A stretch of 64,000 bases of DNA from Streptomyces sp. NBC_01750 (GCF_035918095.1 NZ_CP109137.1:6884001-6948000), one strand, 5' to 3'. Shown: positions 46,545 through 55,169, counted from the stretch's first letter. A program made the numbers and translations. Notes: a model not told the origin generated them from the letters alone.

Positions 46545-47321
46545 TCAATGACTCCGATGCGCCGTACGGCTGCCGGTGAGCGCCGCACGCAGAGCCGGAT
46601 CGTCGACGGCGCCGACACCCCGGACGGCGACCGCGGTCAGGAACGCGCGCTCGTCGCCGTCACTCTTCGGGGAGAGCGAGCCGAGCAGCCGCTGACCGTC
46701 GGGCGAGGCCCAGCGGGTGTACGGATGCACCTCGATCCGCGCGATGGCGAGACAGCCGAGAGTGAGCAGCAGGGGCAGCGCGAACCAGGCGAGGAACGCG
46801 GCGTCCGCGCCCTGCTCCTGAGGAGGCAGCAGCAGGGTGACGGCGGCGAGTGCCGCGGTGAGGACGGTGGCGCCCTGCACACCGCGGACGGCGGAGGCGA
46901 CGTGCGACCTGGCGCTGTCCGGAACCGCGAGACCGGCGCTGACGAGGCGGTCGGCCAGCGCCCGTACCGCGCCCGCGGCGGACGCCGCGGCTCGTACGGC
47001 CGCTGTCCGGGCCTGCCCCGCCGGCCCTATCGCGCCGATTACCGAGCGCTCCAGTTCGTCTGCGCCCTCCGGGTCGACGACCGTGGCCCAGCCGGTGTGC
47101 GCCAGCAGCAGCCTGCGGCGGCGGTGCATGGAGACGAGGGTGAGCTCGGTGACCCGGTGCGGGCCGCCGGCCAGGAACGCGGCCTCGTACAGAGTCAGCG
47201 CCTGCTTCTGGCCCGGGCTCTCGGGGGCGGGGCGGGCGGCCTCGACGGCGGCGAAACAGAGCCGGGCGCAGCTGATGCCCGCCGCGGCCCATGCGACCAG
47301 CAGGAAGAGGACCGAGAACAT
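46545..47321 (-). CDS. TIGR04222-type membrane protein without a cysteine-rich tail
   Basis: A 258-residue protein with an N-terminal membrane helix (MFSVLFLLVAWAAAGIS), the conserved block YEAAFLAGGPHRVTELTLVSM, and two further hydrophobic helices near 150-195. The same block is in the neighbouring gene (YEAAFLSGGPARVVDAALAAL), so the two are paralogues. I assign the family as TIGR04222 from memory. This copy ends in an ordinary sequence (TGSRTAHRSH) and lacks the Gly/Ser/Cys tail of its neighbour. It is the third gene of a minus-strand set that begins with a DUF692 enzyme, after a 192-bp gap. Function unknown. Confidence 0.75.
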   Translation of the reverse strand: MFSVLFLLVAWAAAGISCARLCFAAVEAARPAPESPGQKQALTLYEAAFLAGGPHRVTELTLVSMHRRRRLLLAHTGWATVVDPEGADELERSVIGAIGPAGQARTAAVRAAASAAGAVRALADRLVSAGLAVPDSARSHVASAVRGVQGATVLTAALAAVTLLLPPQEQGADAAFLAWFALPLLLTLGCLAIARIEVHPYTRWASPDGQRLLGSLSPKSDGDERAFLTAVAVRGVGAVDDPALRAALTGSRTAHRSH

Positions 47322-47513
47322 GGCCGATTTCTACGCGAGTTGTCCTCTGGTCCGCCATGGGCTGTTCACGATGTGGACCGAGCGTTATCCCTTCGTGACG
47401 CTGGGGCGTGGGCGGGAGGCCCGGGGCGGCAGCGGGAAGAACGGGGTCGGGGTCGGTCGTTGGCGGTGTCGGCAACGGGGCCCGGTGCGCGGGCCCTCGG
47501 GTCCCCCGCCGGG

Positions 47514-48533
47514 TCAGGAGCTGCTGCTGCCACCGCAGCTGGAGCCCCCGGACGAACCGCCGCAGCTGGAGCCGCTCGAGGAACCGCCGCAGCCGGCACC
47601 TCCGGACGAACCGCCGCAGCCGGCACTGGATCCGCCACCACAGCTCGAACCGCCACCGGAGGAGCCATGGCCGCTGGAGCTGCCACAGCCGGAACCCGGG
47701 CTCGATCCGGCGCACCACACGGCCACGGCGTCCGGGTACGACGTGTGCGAGTGGTGCGTCGCCGAGTGGCCGCCTCGAATGCCCGCGGGGATCCGTGCCG
47801 CGGTGGCCAACTGCTCCCGGAGCGCGGGATCCTGCACGGCACGCAGTCCATGGATCGCGACCGTATGGGCCGGTGAGTACGCCTGGGCGTACTGAACCCG
47901 GTACGAGCGGAGCGCGTCCCGCCCGGCCGTACTGATCCGGCGCCGGGCGCGGCCCGCCATGACGAAGCCGATCAGGATGCCCGCGATCAAGGCCGGCAGG
48001 ACCATCGCGATGAACGGCGTCCCGGAGCCGTCCGGTTCGTCCGCGAGGAAACTGACCACGGTGAGGGCGAAGGCGAGCGGCAGGGCCATGACGCACAGCA
48101 AGCCCTGTGCGAGACCCCACACGCCCAGCCCCCGGTTCAGTCCGGGCGGGACCATCAGCCCGCGTGCGGCAAGGCCGTCGCCGATCGCCTGTACGCCCGG
48201 GCTGCGCATCGCGGCGATCCGCAGTGTGTGCAGAGCGCCGGTCGGGGCACCGGCGAGTTCATCGAGTACCGCGCGCTCGACCGGGTCATGGGCGACCGGA
48301 TTCCGTACGGCGACGATGCCGGGGCCGCCGATGGCGAGCCGGCCGTCCGTGTGCAGGGCGGCGAGCGCGGCGTCGACCACCCGGGCAGGGCCGCCGCTGA
48401 GGAAGGCGGCCTCGTAGACGTCGTGGATGCCGCCGCCGCCCGGGTGGCGGCGCCGGGAGGCGGACACCCGGATGATCAGCGCGACGGAGGAGGAGCCGAC
48501 GACGAGGTAGACGCACACTGCGAGCAGGGTCAT
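47514..48533 (-). CDS. TIGR04222-type membrane protein with Gly/Ser/Cys repeat tail (candidate modified substrate)
   Basis: A 339-residue protein. Helix 1 is at 3-22, the conserved YEAAFLSGGPARV block at 40-52, and two more helices lie at about 143-163 and 175-194. After a His-rich segment (HSATHHSHTSY) the last 66 residues are almost only Gly, Ser and Cys. Cysteines are at 274, 283, 298, 306, 315, 324 and 333; the last four are exactly nine residues apart in CGGSS-type units. ATG 48533 follows AGGAGGTGA, which contains the stop codon of the upstream DUF692 gene, so the two are translationally coupled. A tail like this next to an MNIO enzyme suggests a peptide-modification substrate. No characterised homologue is known to me. 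Confidence 0.8.
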   Translation of the reverse strand: MTLLAVCVYLVVGSSSVALIIRVSASRRRHPGGGGIHDVYEAAFLSGGPARVVDAALAALHTDGRLAIGGPGIVAVRNPVAHDPVERAVLDELAGAPTGALHTLRIAAMRSPGVQAIGDGLAARGLMVPPGLNRGLGVWGLAQGLLCVMALPLAFALTVVSFLADEPDGSGTPFIAMVLPALIAGILIGFVMAGRARRRISTAGRDALRSYRVQYAQAYSPAHTVAIHGLRAVQDPALREQLATAARIPAGIRGGHSATHHSHTSYPDAVAVWCAGSSPGSGCGSSSGHGSSGGGSSCGGGSSAGCGGSSGGAGCGGSSSGSSCGGSSGGSSCGGSSSS

Positions 48534-48538
48534 TCCGC

Positions 48539-49876
48539 TCACCTCCTGACAAGAGCGGCACGGGCCGCGCGTACGAGACGGGTCGACCGGCGCGGCGGAT
48601 GCGGAGCGGCGCGCTCCTTCCACCAGCGGGTCAGCAGGCGGCGGGCGTTGTCGTCCTCCGGTTTCCCGGCGACGAGGAGCTGCTCGGCGAAGTCGAGCGC
48701 GTCGCGGCGGTAGCCGGCGCGCATGGGGCGGGACTTGGCGTACGCGAGGAACGCGGCGCGATAGCCGGCTCCGAGTATCTCCGGCAGTTCGGGCGCGACC
48801 TTGGCCACGACATCGGCCCGCTTGGCGGCGAGAGCACGGCTCTGCACGCGCAGCCGCCGGGAGTCGAAGCCTTCGGGGGCGGGGGTGCCGGCGACGAGAG
48901 CGGAGAGAAGGGCGGCCTGGTCGAGGGCGACGCGCTCCCGGGGGACGTCCCCCTGACCCGTCTCCACCTGGGCATGGGCCCCCGGCCGCTCGTGGGCGCG
49001 TGTTTCACGGTACGCGCCGGAAGCCGTCGAGCGCTCCCCGTGCGGGTCGCTGGGAGCGGCCGCCGTCAGCGTTGCGCGGATCACCGCCAGTTCCGCCGAG
49101 AGCTCGGCCGCGGGCGGGAAGTCGTCGTCCCGCTCCAGCAGTACGCCGGGCGGGGACACCCGGGAGCGGAGCTCCGTCAGGACGTCCAGGACCGGCTGGG
49201 TCACCGGATGGGCGTGGGTGTCGTGCCAGACGCCGTCGCGTTCGATGCCGCCCGCGACATGGACGTACGCGATCGCCTCGACGGGGAGTTCGTCCAGCGC
49301 CGCCGACGGGTCCTCGCCGCGGTTGACGTGGTTCGTGTGGAGGTTGGCCACGTCGATCAGCAGGCGTACGCCCGTGCGCTCGACCAGTTCCGCGAGGAAC
49401 TGGCCCTCCGTGAGCTCCTCGTCCGGCCAGGCGATCAGTGCCGCGATGTTCTCCAGAGCCAGCGGCACCGGCAGCGAGTCCTGCGCGATACGGACGTTCT
49501 CGCAGAGCACCTTCAGCGCGTCCCAGGTGCGCCGCACCGGCAGCAGATGGCCCGCTTCCAGCTGCGGCGATGCAGTGAGCACGCCACCGGCCCGTACGAA
49601 GGCGATGTGCTCGGTGACCAGCGGCGCGCCGAGCGCTGTCGCACGCTCCGCCAGGTCCGCGAGCCGCTGCCCGGACGGGCGGTCGGCGCCGCCGAGGCCC
49701 AGCGAGACGCCGTGCGGGACGACCTTGATGCCACGCGAGCGCAGACGGGTCAGCGCGGCGGGCAGATGGCCCGGGCAGATGTTCTCCGCGACAACCTCGA
49801 CCCAGTCGACGCCTGGCAGTTCCTCGACCGCTTCCGCGATCTCCGGGCGCCAGCCGATACCTGTACCGAGTTCCAT
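48539..49876 (-). CDS. DUF692 (MNIO) family enzyme with an extra C-terminal domain
   Basis: A 445-residue protein. Residues 1-270 form a DUF692 TIM barrel, the multinuclear non-haem iron-dependent oxidase (MNIO) family that modifies cysteines and other residues in ribosomal peptides (methanobactin MbnB, TglH). All expected metal-site motifs are present: His55 (VVPHGVSL), Glu89-His90, Glu142-Asn143 (LENIA), Asp175/Asn178 ([12 protein letters not shown]), His206 (YVHVAGG), Asp219/His221 (DTHAHP) and Glu249 (LLERDDDFP). A linker (about 275-315) leads to a helical C-terminal domain (316-425) that could replace the separate partner protein of other MNIOs. ATG 49876 follows GGGGAGGGGA. Its stop lies within the ribosome site of the Cys-tail gene. 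It corresponds to SCO6045. Confidence 0.88.
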   Translation of the reverse strand: MELGTGIGWRPEIAEAVEELPGVDWVEVVAENICPGHLPAALTRLRSRGIKVVPHGVSLGLGGADRPSGQRLADLAERATALGAPLVTEHIAFVRAGGVLTASPQLEAGHLLPVRRTWDALKVLCENVRIAQDSLPVPLALENIAALIAWPDEELTEGQFLAELVERTGVRLLIDVANLHTNHVNRGEDPSAALDELPVEAIAYVHVAGGIERDGVWHDTHAHPVTQPVLDVLTELRSRVSPPGVLLERDDDFPPAAELSAELAVIRATLTAAAPSDPHGERSTASGAYRETRAHERPGAHAQVETGQGDVPRERVALDQAALLSALVAGTPAPEGFDSRRLRVQSRALAAKRADVVAKVAPELPEILGAGYRAAFLAYAKSRPMRAGYRRDALDFAEQLLVAGKPEDDNARRLLTRWWKERAAPHPPRRSTRLVRAARAALVRR

Positions 49877-50004
49877 GGGTCCCCTCCCCTGCGCCGTGTG
49901 ACGGTGCGTGCAGGGCCTATGGCCCCGCCGGACGGCGGTGAATCCAGAGGAGGGGACGTTCAGAGGTTGATTTGAGGTTCCTGCGGACCGGAGTTACCGA
50001 CGGG

Positions 50005-50766
50005 TCACGGACGGTTGGTGTTGATCGCCGTCGGAGCTCCCGGCTGGGTGGACGGACGTGACGTGAAGGACTGGTCCCCGCTGGGCGACGCGGGCGCGGG
50101 CTGTGGCGGCAGGTTGCCGTTCGGCGGCGGCGGACCTGTCGGGCTGGCCGTCGCCTTGCCGGCCGCCTCGTTGGCGAGGGCGTCGAAGTCGACGAATCCG
50201 GTCGCTTCCAGCATGGTGATGTGGTCCAGGACCGTCTGGTTCGCGTCGGTCGCCAGCTGCCGGATCAGGGTGTTCCGGGTGGTGTGCCGGACCTGGGCGA
50301 TCAGTGCGAAGACCTTGCCGTGCGCGTTGCGCAGCAGGTTCGCGAACTTCCGTTCGTACTCCTCGCCGCTCGCCGCCGAAAGCTCCTGCAGCCAGCCCTG
50401 CTGCAGCTCGTTCGGCTGGTTCGGCAGCTCGACGCCGAGCTTCGCCGCGACATCGCGCGCCCGCTTGTCGAGGTCGGTGTGGCCGACTACGAGATGGTCG
50501 CCCGTGTCCTTGATCGCTTTGGTCGGCGCGCGTTCGATCGCCTGCTGTCCTGCGGGCAGCTCCCAGAGTCCGGCCAGCCTTACCTTGATCAGGAAGTCCC
50601 GGTCCGTGGCCGACAGCGGTCCCCACTGGGTCGACACGGTCGCGGCGTTGAGATTGTCCTGACCTGTGCCGGAACGGTCCGCGTACGACCACACGGGGAA
50701 CGCCAGCGCGCCTACCGTGGCGACCAGGGCCGCGATGATGAGTGCTGTCCCGTTGATACGCCGCAA
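50005..50766 (-). CDS. Exported DUF4142 protein
   Basis: A 253-residue protein. A signal peptide (RRINGTALIIAALVATVGALAFPVWSYA) is followed by a ferritin-like four-helix DUF4142 domain (about 50-185), with the typical KVRLAGLWELPAGQQAIERA and LGVELPNQP. The C-terminal 55 residues are Pro/Ser/Thr-rich and disordered. DUF4142 proteins are envelope proteins of unknown role. The start is a TTG. TTG 50766 is 7 nt after AGGAGG; TTG 50769 is also possible, whereas the longer TTG 50805 frame would break the signal peptide. The upstream region has the inverted repeat GTACC-GATA-GGTAC (50840-50853). Confidence 0.8.
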   Translation of the reverse strand: MRRINGTALIIAALVATVGALAFPVWSYADRSGTGQDNLNAATVSTQWGPLSATDRDFLIKVRLAGLWELPAGQQAIERAPTKAIKDTGDHLVVGHTDLDKRARDVAAKLGVELPNQPNELQQGWLQELSAASGEEYERKFANLLRNAHGKVFALIAQVRHTTRNTLIRQLATDANQTVLDHITMLEATGFVDFDALANEAAGKATASPTGPPPPNGNLPPQPAPASPSGDQSFTSRPSTQPGAPTAINTNRP

Positions 50767-50873
50767 CAAAGTGCCTCCTGAGCCGATACGTTCCACGGCA
50801 ATCAACCGCCGGCTGAAACAGCGTTCAACCTACTTGGCGGTACCGATAGGTACGTAACGGGGGGCCCCAGTGT

Positions 50874-51590
50874 TCAGCCGCGCAGCGACGGGTGATCCGC
50901 GACCACTGTGCAGGAGCCCGGAGCGATCTCGGTGAAGCCCGCATCGCGCACCACCGGCAGGCCGCTGACCGTCAGTTGCCGCCAGTGCGCGGGCTCAGCG
51001 GTGCGTACCCGGAGCGGGAAGCCGGCCTCGCGCCACGCCTTGCGGTCCGCCTCCGACAGCTCCCACCAGGCCAGTTGGGCACCGTGCCCGGCCTGTGCCA
51101 TCGCCTTGCCCGCCGACATGTCGAGATCCGGGCTCAGCCACAGCACCGGAGCGGTGCGGTCGGGCGCGGCAGGCTTCTCGGGGTCGTCCAGGTCCGTGCC
51201 CGACACCTGGAGCTTGGCCAGTTCCTTGGGCCAGCCGTCCAGCGGGACGGGCGGGAAGACGCGTACTTCGGCGGTCCCACCCGTCACCGTGATGCCCGGC
51301 AGCTCCGAGGCCTTGCGCCACTCGGCGCCGCGCGCCCGCCGCACCACCTTGCGGATCCGGGCGTCCTGCCAGTCCCGCATCGCCTGCGCCCACTCACCGT
51401 CGCCCAGCGAACGCTCGTCGCTCAGGATGTCGAGCACGGCACGGGCCGCGGACTCCAGGGCGTCGGTACGGGCCGGGGGTTCGGCCTTCTCGATGTGGAC
51501 CACCAGCGGAAGGACGAACTGAGGGACCTCGTCACGGGAGGTGTTCTCGTGCCGGAAGGGACTGTCGGGGCGGGTTTCGTCGCTGCTCAC
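50874..51590 (-). CDS. Pth2-like peptidyl-tRNA hydrolase family protein
   Basis: A 238-residue protein. The C-terminal half shows the Pth2 fold signature: VLWLSPDLDMSAGKAMAQAGHGAQLAWWEL, which holds the K..AQ.GH core, and a final GSCTVVADHP. Pth2 enzymes release peptides from peptidyl-tRNA. The N-terminal 90 residues (FVLPLVVHIEKAEPPARTDAL...) form an additional helical region not found in the short archaeal Pth2, so it may have a different or extra role. GTG 51590 follows GGGCGGT; the upstream open frame overlaps the divergent gene and is not used. Confidence 0.75.
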   Translation of the reverse strand: MSSDETRPDSPFRHENTSRDEVPQFVLPLVVHIEKAEPPARTDALESAARAVLDILSDERSLGDGEWAQAMRDWQDARIRKVVRRARGAEWRKASELPGITVTGGTAEVRVFPPVPLDGWPKELAKLQVSGTDLDDPEKPAAPDRTAPVLWLSPDLDMSAGKAMAQAGHGAQLAWWELSEADRKAWREAGFPLRVRTAEPAHWRQLTVSGLPVVRDAGFTEIAPGSCTVVADHPSLRG

Positions 51591-51662
51591 ACCGCCCAGT
51601 CTGCCAGCCGCTCTTGTCGGGACTGTTGGCGGAACGGAAGGCTCCGGGCGACGATGCGCGCC

Positions 51663-52340
51663 ATGAAGAGCGATCTTTTTGCCTCGGAGAACATGGCGCA
51701 GCAGGCTTCCGTGCCCGGAATGAGCCTGCAGAACGCCAAATCGGTCAAGTACGCAGTCAACGGCGAGATGCACGCGCGGCAGGGATCAATGATCGCCTTC
51801 CGCGGAAACCTCCAGTTCGAGCGCAAGGGGCAAGGCATAGGCGGCATGCTCAAGCGCGCCGTGACGGGCGAGGGCCTGCCGCTCATGGCGGTGCGCGGGC
51901 AGGGAGAGGCCTGGTTCGCGCACGAGGCCCAGAACTGTTTCATCGTCGATATCGAGCAGGGCGACGCGCTCACCATCAACGGTCGCAACGTCCTCTGCTT
52001 CGACGCCTCCCTCTCGTACGAGATCAAGACTGTGAAGGGAGCCGGCATGACCGGCGGCGGTCTCTTCAACAGCGTCTTCACCGGCTACGGAAAGCTCGCC
52101 GTCATCTGTGAGGGCAACCCGATCGTGATACCCGTCACGGCGCAGCAGCCTGTGTACGTGGACACGGACGCGGTCGTCGGCTGGAGTGCTCTGCTGCACA
52201 CCTCGCTGCACCGCTCGCAGTCGGTCGGGTCAATGATCCGTGGCGGCTCCGGCGAGGCCGTCCAGCTGATGCTCCAGGGTGAGGGATTCGTGATCGTACG
52301 GCCCAGCGAGCTCACCCCGCAGAAGGCGTCGGCGAACTGA
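51663..52340 (+). CDS. AIM24 family protein
   Basis: A 225-residue protein covering one AIM24 (TRAP-like, double-psi beta-sandwich) domain. KYAVNGEMHARQGSMIAFRGNLQFE leads in, followed by GLPLMAVRGQGEAWFAHEAQ and a C-terminal LMLQGEGFVIVRPSE. Bacterial AIM24 proteins often come in pairs or threes; this one is single. Their function is unknown. ATG 51663 or ATG 51654 could be used, and neither has a strong ribosome site. It is divergent from the Pth2-like gene, with only 72 bp between the starts. Confidence 0.82.
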   Translation: MKSDLFASENMAQQASVPGMSLQNAKSVKYAVNGEMHARQGSMIAFRGNLQFERKGQGIGGMLKRAVTGEGLPLMAVRGQGEAWFAHEAQNCFIVDIEQGDALTINGRNVLCFDASLSYEIKTVKGAGMTGGGLFNSVFTGYGKLAVICEGNPIVIPVTAQQPVYVDTDAVVGWSALLHTSLHRSQSVGSMIRGGSGEAVQLMLQGEGFVIVRPSELTPQKASAN

Positions 52341-52593
52341 GACTGCAAGGAGCCCGCGGCCGTCGCGGCCTCGCCGGACCATGGGTGCTGCGCGGACCGT
52401 CTCCAGCGGCCCGCGCGCGCCCCGGTCCGCGGCGAGGGGGAGAGACGGCTGGTCACCGGCTCGCGCACCGGACGGTGTGGCTGCCCCGCGCCGCCGCCGG
52501 TGGGCGCGCCGCCGGTCGCGCCGGTGGCGGGCGCTGTGGCCCGCGCCGTGAGCTCGCTCCGAGGCGTGGACAGCGCGAGTTAACCTCGCAGGT

Positions 52594-52797
52594 ATGGACG
52601 AGCCGAACCAGCGGGACGAGCCGCAGGAGCCGTACTGCGAGACACCGGCCGCCGCGCCCGTGACGGCGGACGGTCCACCCTTCGCCGAATGCGTACTGTG
52701 CCGGAAGCCGACCGAGTACCCGGAGTCGGTGAAGGGCGCGACTCTCTGCCCCGTCTGCGAGTGGCAGGAGGCACAGCGGACGGCCTGTTCGGGCTGA
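52594..52797 (+). CDS. 67-residue double zinc-knuckle microprotein
   Basis: A small acidic protein. Its second half contains AECVLCRKPTEYPES and GATLCPVCEWQEA, two CxxC pairs that would form one zinc ribbon. The first 30 residues are Pro/Glu/Ala-rich and look disordered. The codon pattern (GC-rich third positions) supports it as a real gene. ATG 52594 is preceded by TTAACCTCGCAGGT, with only a short AGG as ribosome site. It converges with the deacetylase gene. I do not recognise a function; zinc ribbons of this size often bind nucleic acid or another protein. Confidence 0.65.
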   Translation: MDEPNQRDEPQEPYCETPAAAPVTADGPPFAECVLCRKPTEYPESVKGATLCPVCEWQEAQRTACSG

Positions 52798-52876
52798 GGC
52801 CAGGATCGCCCGGCGATCGAGGCGGACAGGCTGCCGGACGGCCCCGGTCAACCACTCGCGTTCATGCTGCGGGTCG

Positions 52877-53755
52877 CTACGGCCGGCTCCGCATCAGGTC
52901 GGAGACCTTCACAAAGCGGTAGCCCTGCCGGCGTAGCTCGGGCACGACTTTCCGGACCGCCTGCTCCGTGACCGGCGCCGCGCTGCGCGTGCAGTGCATC
53001 ACCACCAGCGACCCCGGCCGCACGCCCTTGAGTACCTGCTCGGCGACCGCGTCGGCGTTCGCCGCGAAGGCATCGCCGCTGACCACGTCCCACTGGACCG
53101 CGGTCACCTTCGCCGGAGCCAGGGCTCTCAGGGCCACGTCGTTGTAGCAGCCACCGGGGAAGCGGAAGTACGGCACCACATTGCGGGCACCGGCCTTCTC
53201 GAACGCGGCGAAGGCCCGGTCCACCTCGGCCCGCATGGCGTTCTTCCCGACCAGCGGCAGGCCGTAGCAGGGCGACGTGAAGGCGTAGTGGCTGTAGGAG
53301 TGGTTGGCGATCTCGAAGAGCGGATCGTTGCCGATCACCTTCGCCTGATCCGGGTACTCCTCGGCCCAGCGGCCCGTCATGAAGACCGTCGAAGGGACAT
53401 TGAGCTCGCGGAGCGTGGCGATCAGGGCGGGGTTGTCGAAACGCTCGCCGCGCGCGGCCCGGGGCCCCTGATCTGCGGTCATGTCGGCGTCGAAGGTGAG
53501 CGCGACGGTCTTCTCGGCCGTCGCGGCCCCCTTGGGTGCGCGCTCGAAGACGGGGGTCAGGCCACCGGGCCCAGGTGCGAGGGACGGAGCTTCCGGCACC
53601 TTGTCCGTGAGCGGTTTGCCGGGGTTCGGGGCAGCCGCCGCGTCCGTCCTGCTGGGTGAGGGCTGGGTGGAACCGCCGCCGTTGCCGCCGGCGCAGCCGA
53701 CGAGCACGGCGCCCATCACAACCGCAGTCATCATTCTTCGTACAAAAGTGATCAC
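52877..53755 (-). CDS. Polysaccharide deacetylase (NodB domain) lipoprotein
   Basis: A 292-residue carbohydrate esterase family 4 protein. A short signal peptide ends VGC (Cys21), so it should be membrane-anchored outside the cell. A low-complexity linker (22-75) leads to the NodB domain. Asp89 and Asp91 (LTFDADMT) are the base and metal ligand, His152 and His156 (NHSYSHY) are the other metal ligands, and RFPGGCYND and LVVMHC complete the active site. It probably removes acetyl groups from peptidoglycan or a secreted glycan. The start is GTG 53755; no clear ribosome site is seen. Confidence 0.87.
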   Translation of the reverse strand: MITFVRRMMTAVVMGAVLVGCAGGNGGGSTQPSPSRTDAAAAPNPGKPLTDKVPEAPSLAPGPGGLTPVFERAPKGAATAEKTVALTFDADMTADQGPRAARGERFDNPALIATLRELNVPSTVFMTGRWAEEYPDQAKVIGNDPLFEIANHSYSHYAFTSPCYGLPLVGKNAMRAEVDRAFAAFEKAGARNVVPYFRFPGGCYNDVALRALAPAKVTAVQWDVVSGDAFAANADAVAEQVLKGVRPGSLVVMHCTRSAAPVTEQAVRKVVPELRRQGYRFVKVSDLMRSRP

Positions 53756-53842
53756 CGACGGAAAGTATCTGATCAGTCGGATTATCAGAGTGCACGGCGC
53801 AGGTGCGTCGGGGTTACGTTCCGTCAGAGCGCGTGCTCAGCC

Positions 53843-54346
53843 TCATGCCCAGCCCAGGGGGTGTTCGACCGGCCGCGACGGGGCGTCAGGTTCACCACCG
53901 GCCTCGCTGAACGCGGTGAGTGCCGCGATCAGCGCCGCGCGCTGCTCGGGGGCCAGGCGCTCGACGATCGACGCGATCTCCTGGCGGCGCCTGTTCATCA
54001 CCACCTCGACGATGCGCATGCCCTCGGGGGTCAGCTGAAGCACTGTCTCGCGCCGGTTGTCCGGATTGGTCTGCCGGTCGACCAGGCCGATGGCGATGAG
54101 CCGGTCCACCATCCGCATCGCGGTCGACGGGCTGACCGCGAGCCACTCCGCGAGCAGCACGAGTTTGGCGGCGCCACGTGTGGACAGCACCACCAGCAGC
54201 CGGAACTGCGGGAGCGTCACCCGATCCTCGACCGAGGCCAAAGATCGCGCGGACACCGCGACCAGCAGCCGGGAGGCGGTCAGCACCGCTCGGGTGACCG
54301 CCTCCACGTCGTCCATCCCGTCAAAGGTGTGAGTCTGTTCGGCCAT
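53843..54346 (-). CDS. MarR-family transcriptional regulator
   Basis: A 167-residue MarR protein. The helix-turn-helix is LVLLAEWLAVSPSTAMRMVDRLIAIGLV, followed by the wing RQTNPDNRRETVLQLTPEG, and dimerisation helices lie at both ends. It should repress nearby or distant genes in response to a small ligand. ATG 54346 follows AAAGAGG. It lies upstream of the deacetylase gene on the same strand (87 bp apart) and is divergent from the cupin gene, but neither arrangement shows its target. Confidence 0.87.
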   Translation of the reverse strand: MAEQTHTFDGMDDVEAVTRAVLTASRLLVAVSARSLASVEDRVTLPQFRLLVVLSTRGAAKLVLLAEWLAVSPSTAMRMVDRLIAIGLVDRQTNPDNRRETVLQLTPEGMRIVEVVMNRRRQEIASIVERLAPEQRAALIAALTAFSEAGGEPDAPSRPVEHPLGWA

Positions 54347-54650
54347 GGCCTCTTTCTATCCTGCTCCGCCCCGCCGGCAGGAGCGCTGTTGAACATCGCG
54401 GTAGTGCCCCGCGTACCTCCACCTGCGTGTCGTCGTGAAGGTGCGGAAGCCGGGAGGTTCTCGAGGCGCACTGTCTTTTGCCCTGTGCAATGATGCCCGG
54501 GCGGAGGGCCCGGTGAACGGTGGGCCTCCGCTCGGAAGCGGCACCGGCACGGTGGCACAGCTCAACACCGCATGCCTGCCTGCCCGTCGGTCGGGTCCTC
54601 CGTATGGCGTGGCTGCCGCTCCCCGAGGACCTTGTGCTCAGGAGGATGAC

Positions 54651-55136
54651 ATGGCTGTGCCACCCGTCGGCGCGCTCGTCGGCATCGCCGAACTGCTTCA
54701 TGACCTGCCCGCCGACCGGGGCGGTGCGCTGTGGCGGCTCTCCGAGGAAGGGCGGCAGCTGGATGCCAACGTCATCCGCATGCTGCCCGGTGCCCGGGTC
54801 GCCGACCATGTCGAACCGGATCTCGACGTGTTGCTGTGTGTGCTGAGCGGCGGTGGCCGACTGGAGACGGACGCCGGCGGGCGGCAGGAGCTGGCGGCCG
54901 GGTGCGTCGTCTGGCTGCCGCGCGGTGTGCACCGTGCGCTCTTCGCCGACGAGGAGGGGCTGGTGTACGTGACGGTGCACGGCCGCCGTCCGGGACTCAC
55001 CATCCGCAGCGCCGCCGGGCCGGAAGGCGGCGAAGCGGCATGTCTGCTCCATCGGATCTGTCCCGGCTGCGACCTTCCGGCGGAGGAGACCGGTGCACGT
55101 TATTGCAGCCGGTGCGGTAGTCGACTGCCCTCATGA
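54651..55136 (+). CDS. Cupin domain protein with C-terminal zinc ribbon
   Basis: A 161-residue protein. The first 115 residues form a cupin-2 barrel (VIRMLPGARVADHVEPDLDVLLCVLSGGG and AAGCVVWLPRGVHRALFA), in which the first metal motif is reduced (one His, Asp-rich). The end reads CPGCDLPAEETGARYCSRCGS, a CxxC...CxxC zinc ribbon. The combination suggests a sensor or scaffold rather than an enzyme. ATG 54651 follows AGGAGG at 5 nt. The frame is open upstream to 54435 but without the family domain. Function unknown. Confidence 0.75.
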   Translation: MAVPPVGALVGIAELLHDLPADRGGALWRLSEEGRQLDANVIRMLPGARVADHVEPDLDVLLCVLSGGGRLETDAGGRQELAAGCVVWLPRGVHRALFADEEGLVYVTVHGRRPGLTIRSAAGPEGGEAACLLHRICPGCDLPAEETGARYCSRCGSRLPS

Positions 55137-55156
55137 CGGGCCCCGTCAAGCCTGAT

Positions 55157-55169
55157 TGACGAATCGTCA
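55157..55169. promoter_or_regulatory. Short palindrome upstream of the S1 protease gene
   Basis: TGACGAATCGTCA has perfect 6-bp arms around one base. It overlaps a possible -35 (TTGACG, 55156-55161) and lies 122 bp before the protease start. Confidence 0.4.

Noticed and set aside
44748..47876. 1042-codon plus-strand frame over the peptidase and TIGR04222 genes
   Set aside because: It spans three real minus-strand genes and reads as low-complexity Arg/Gly/Ala.
47408..47935. Plus-strand coding reading of the Gly/Ser/Cys tail region
   Set aside because: The minus-strand frame continues a conserved membrane domain, has a perfect ribosome site and evenly spaced cysteines; the plus frame has neither.
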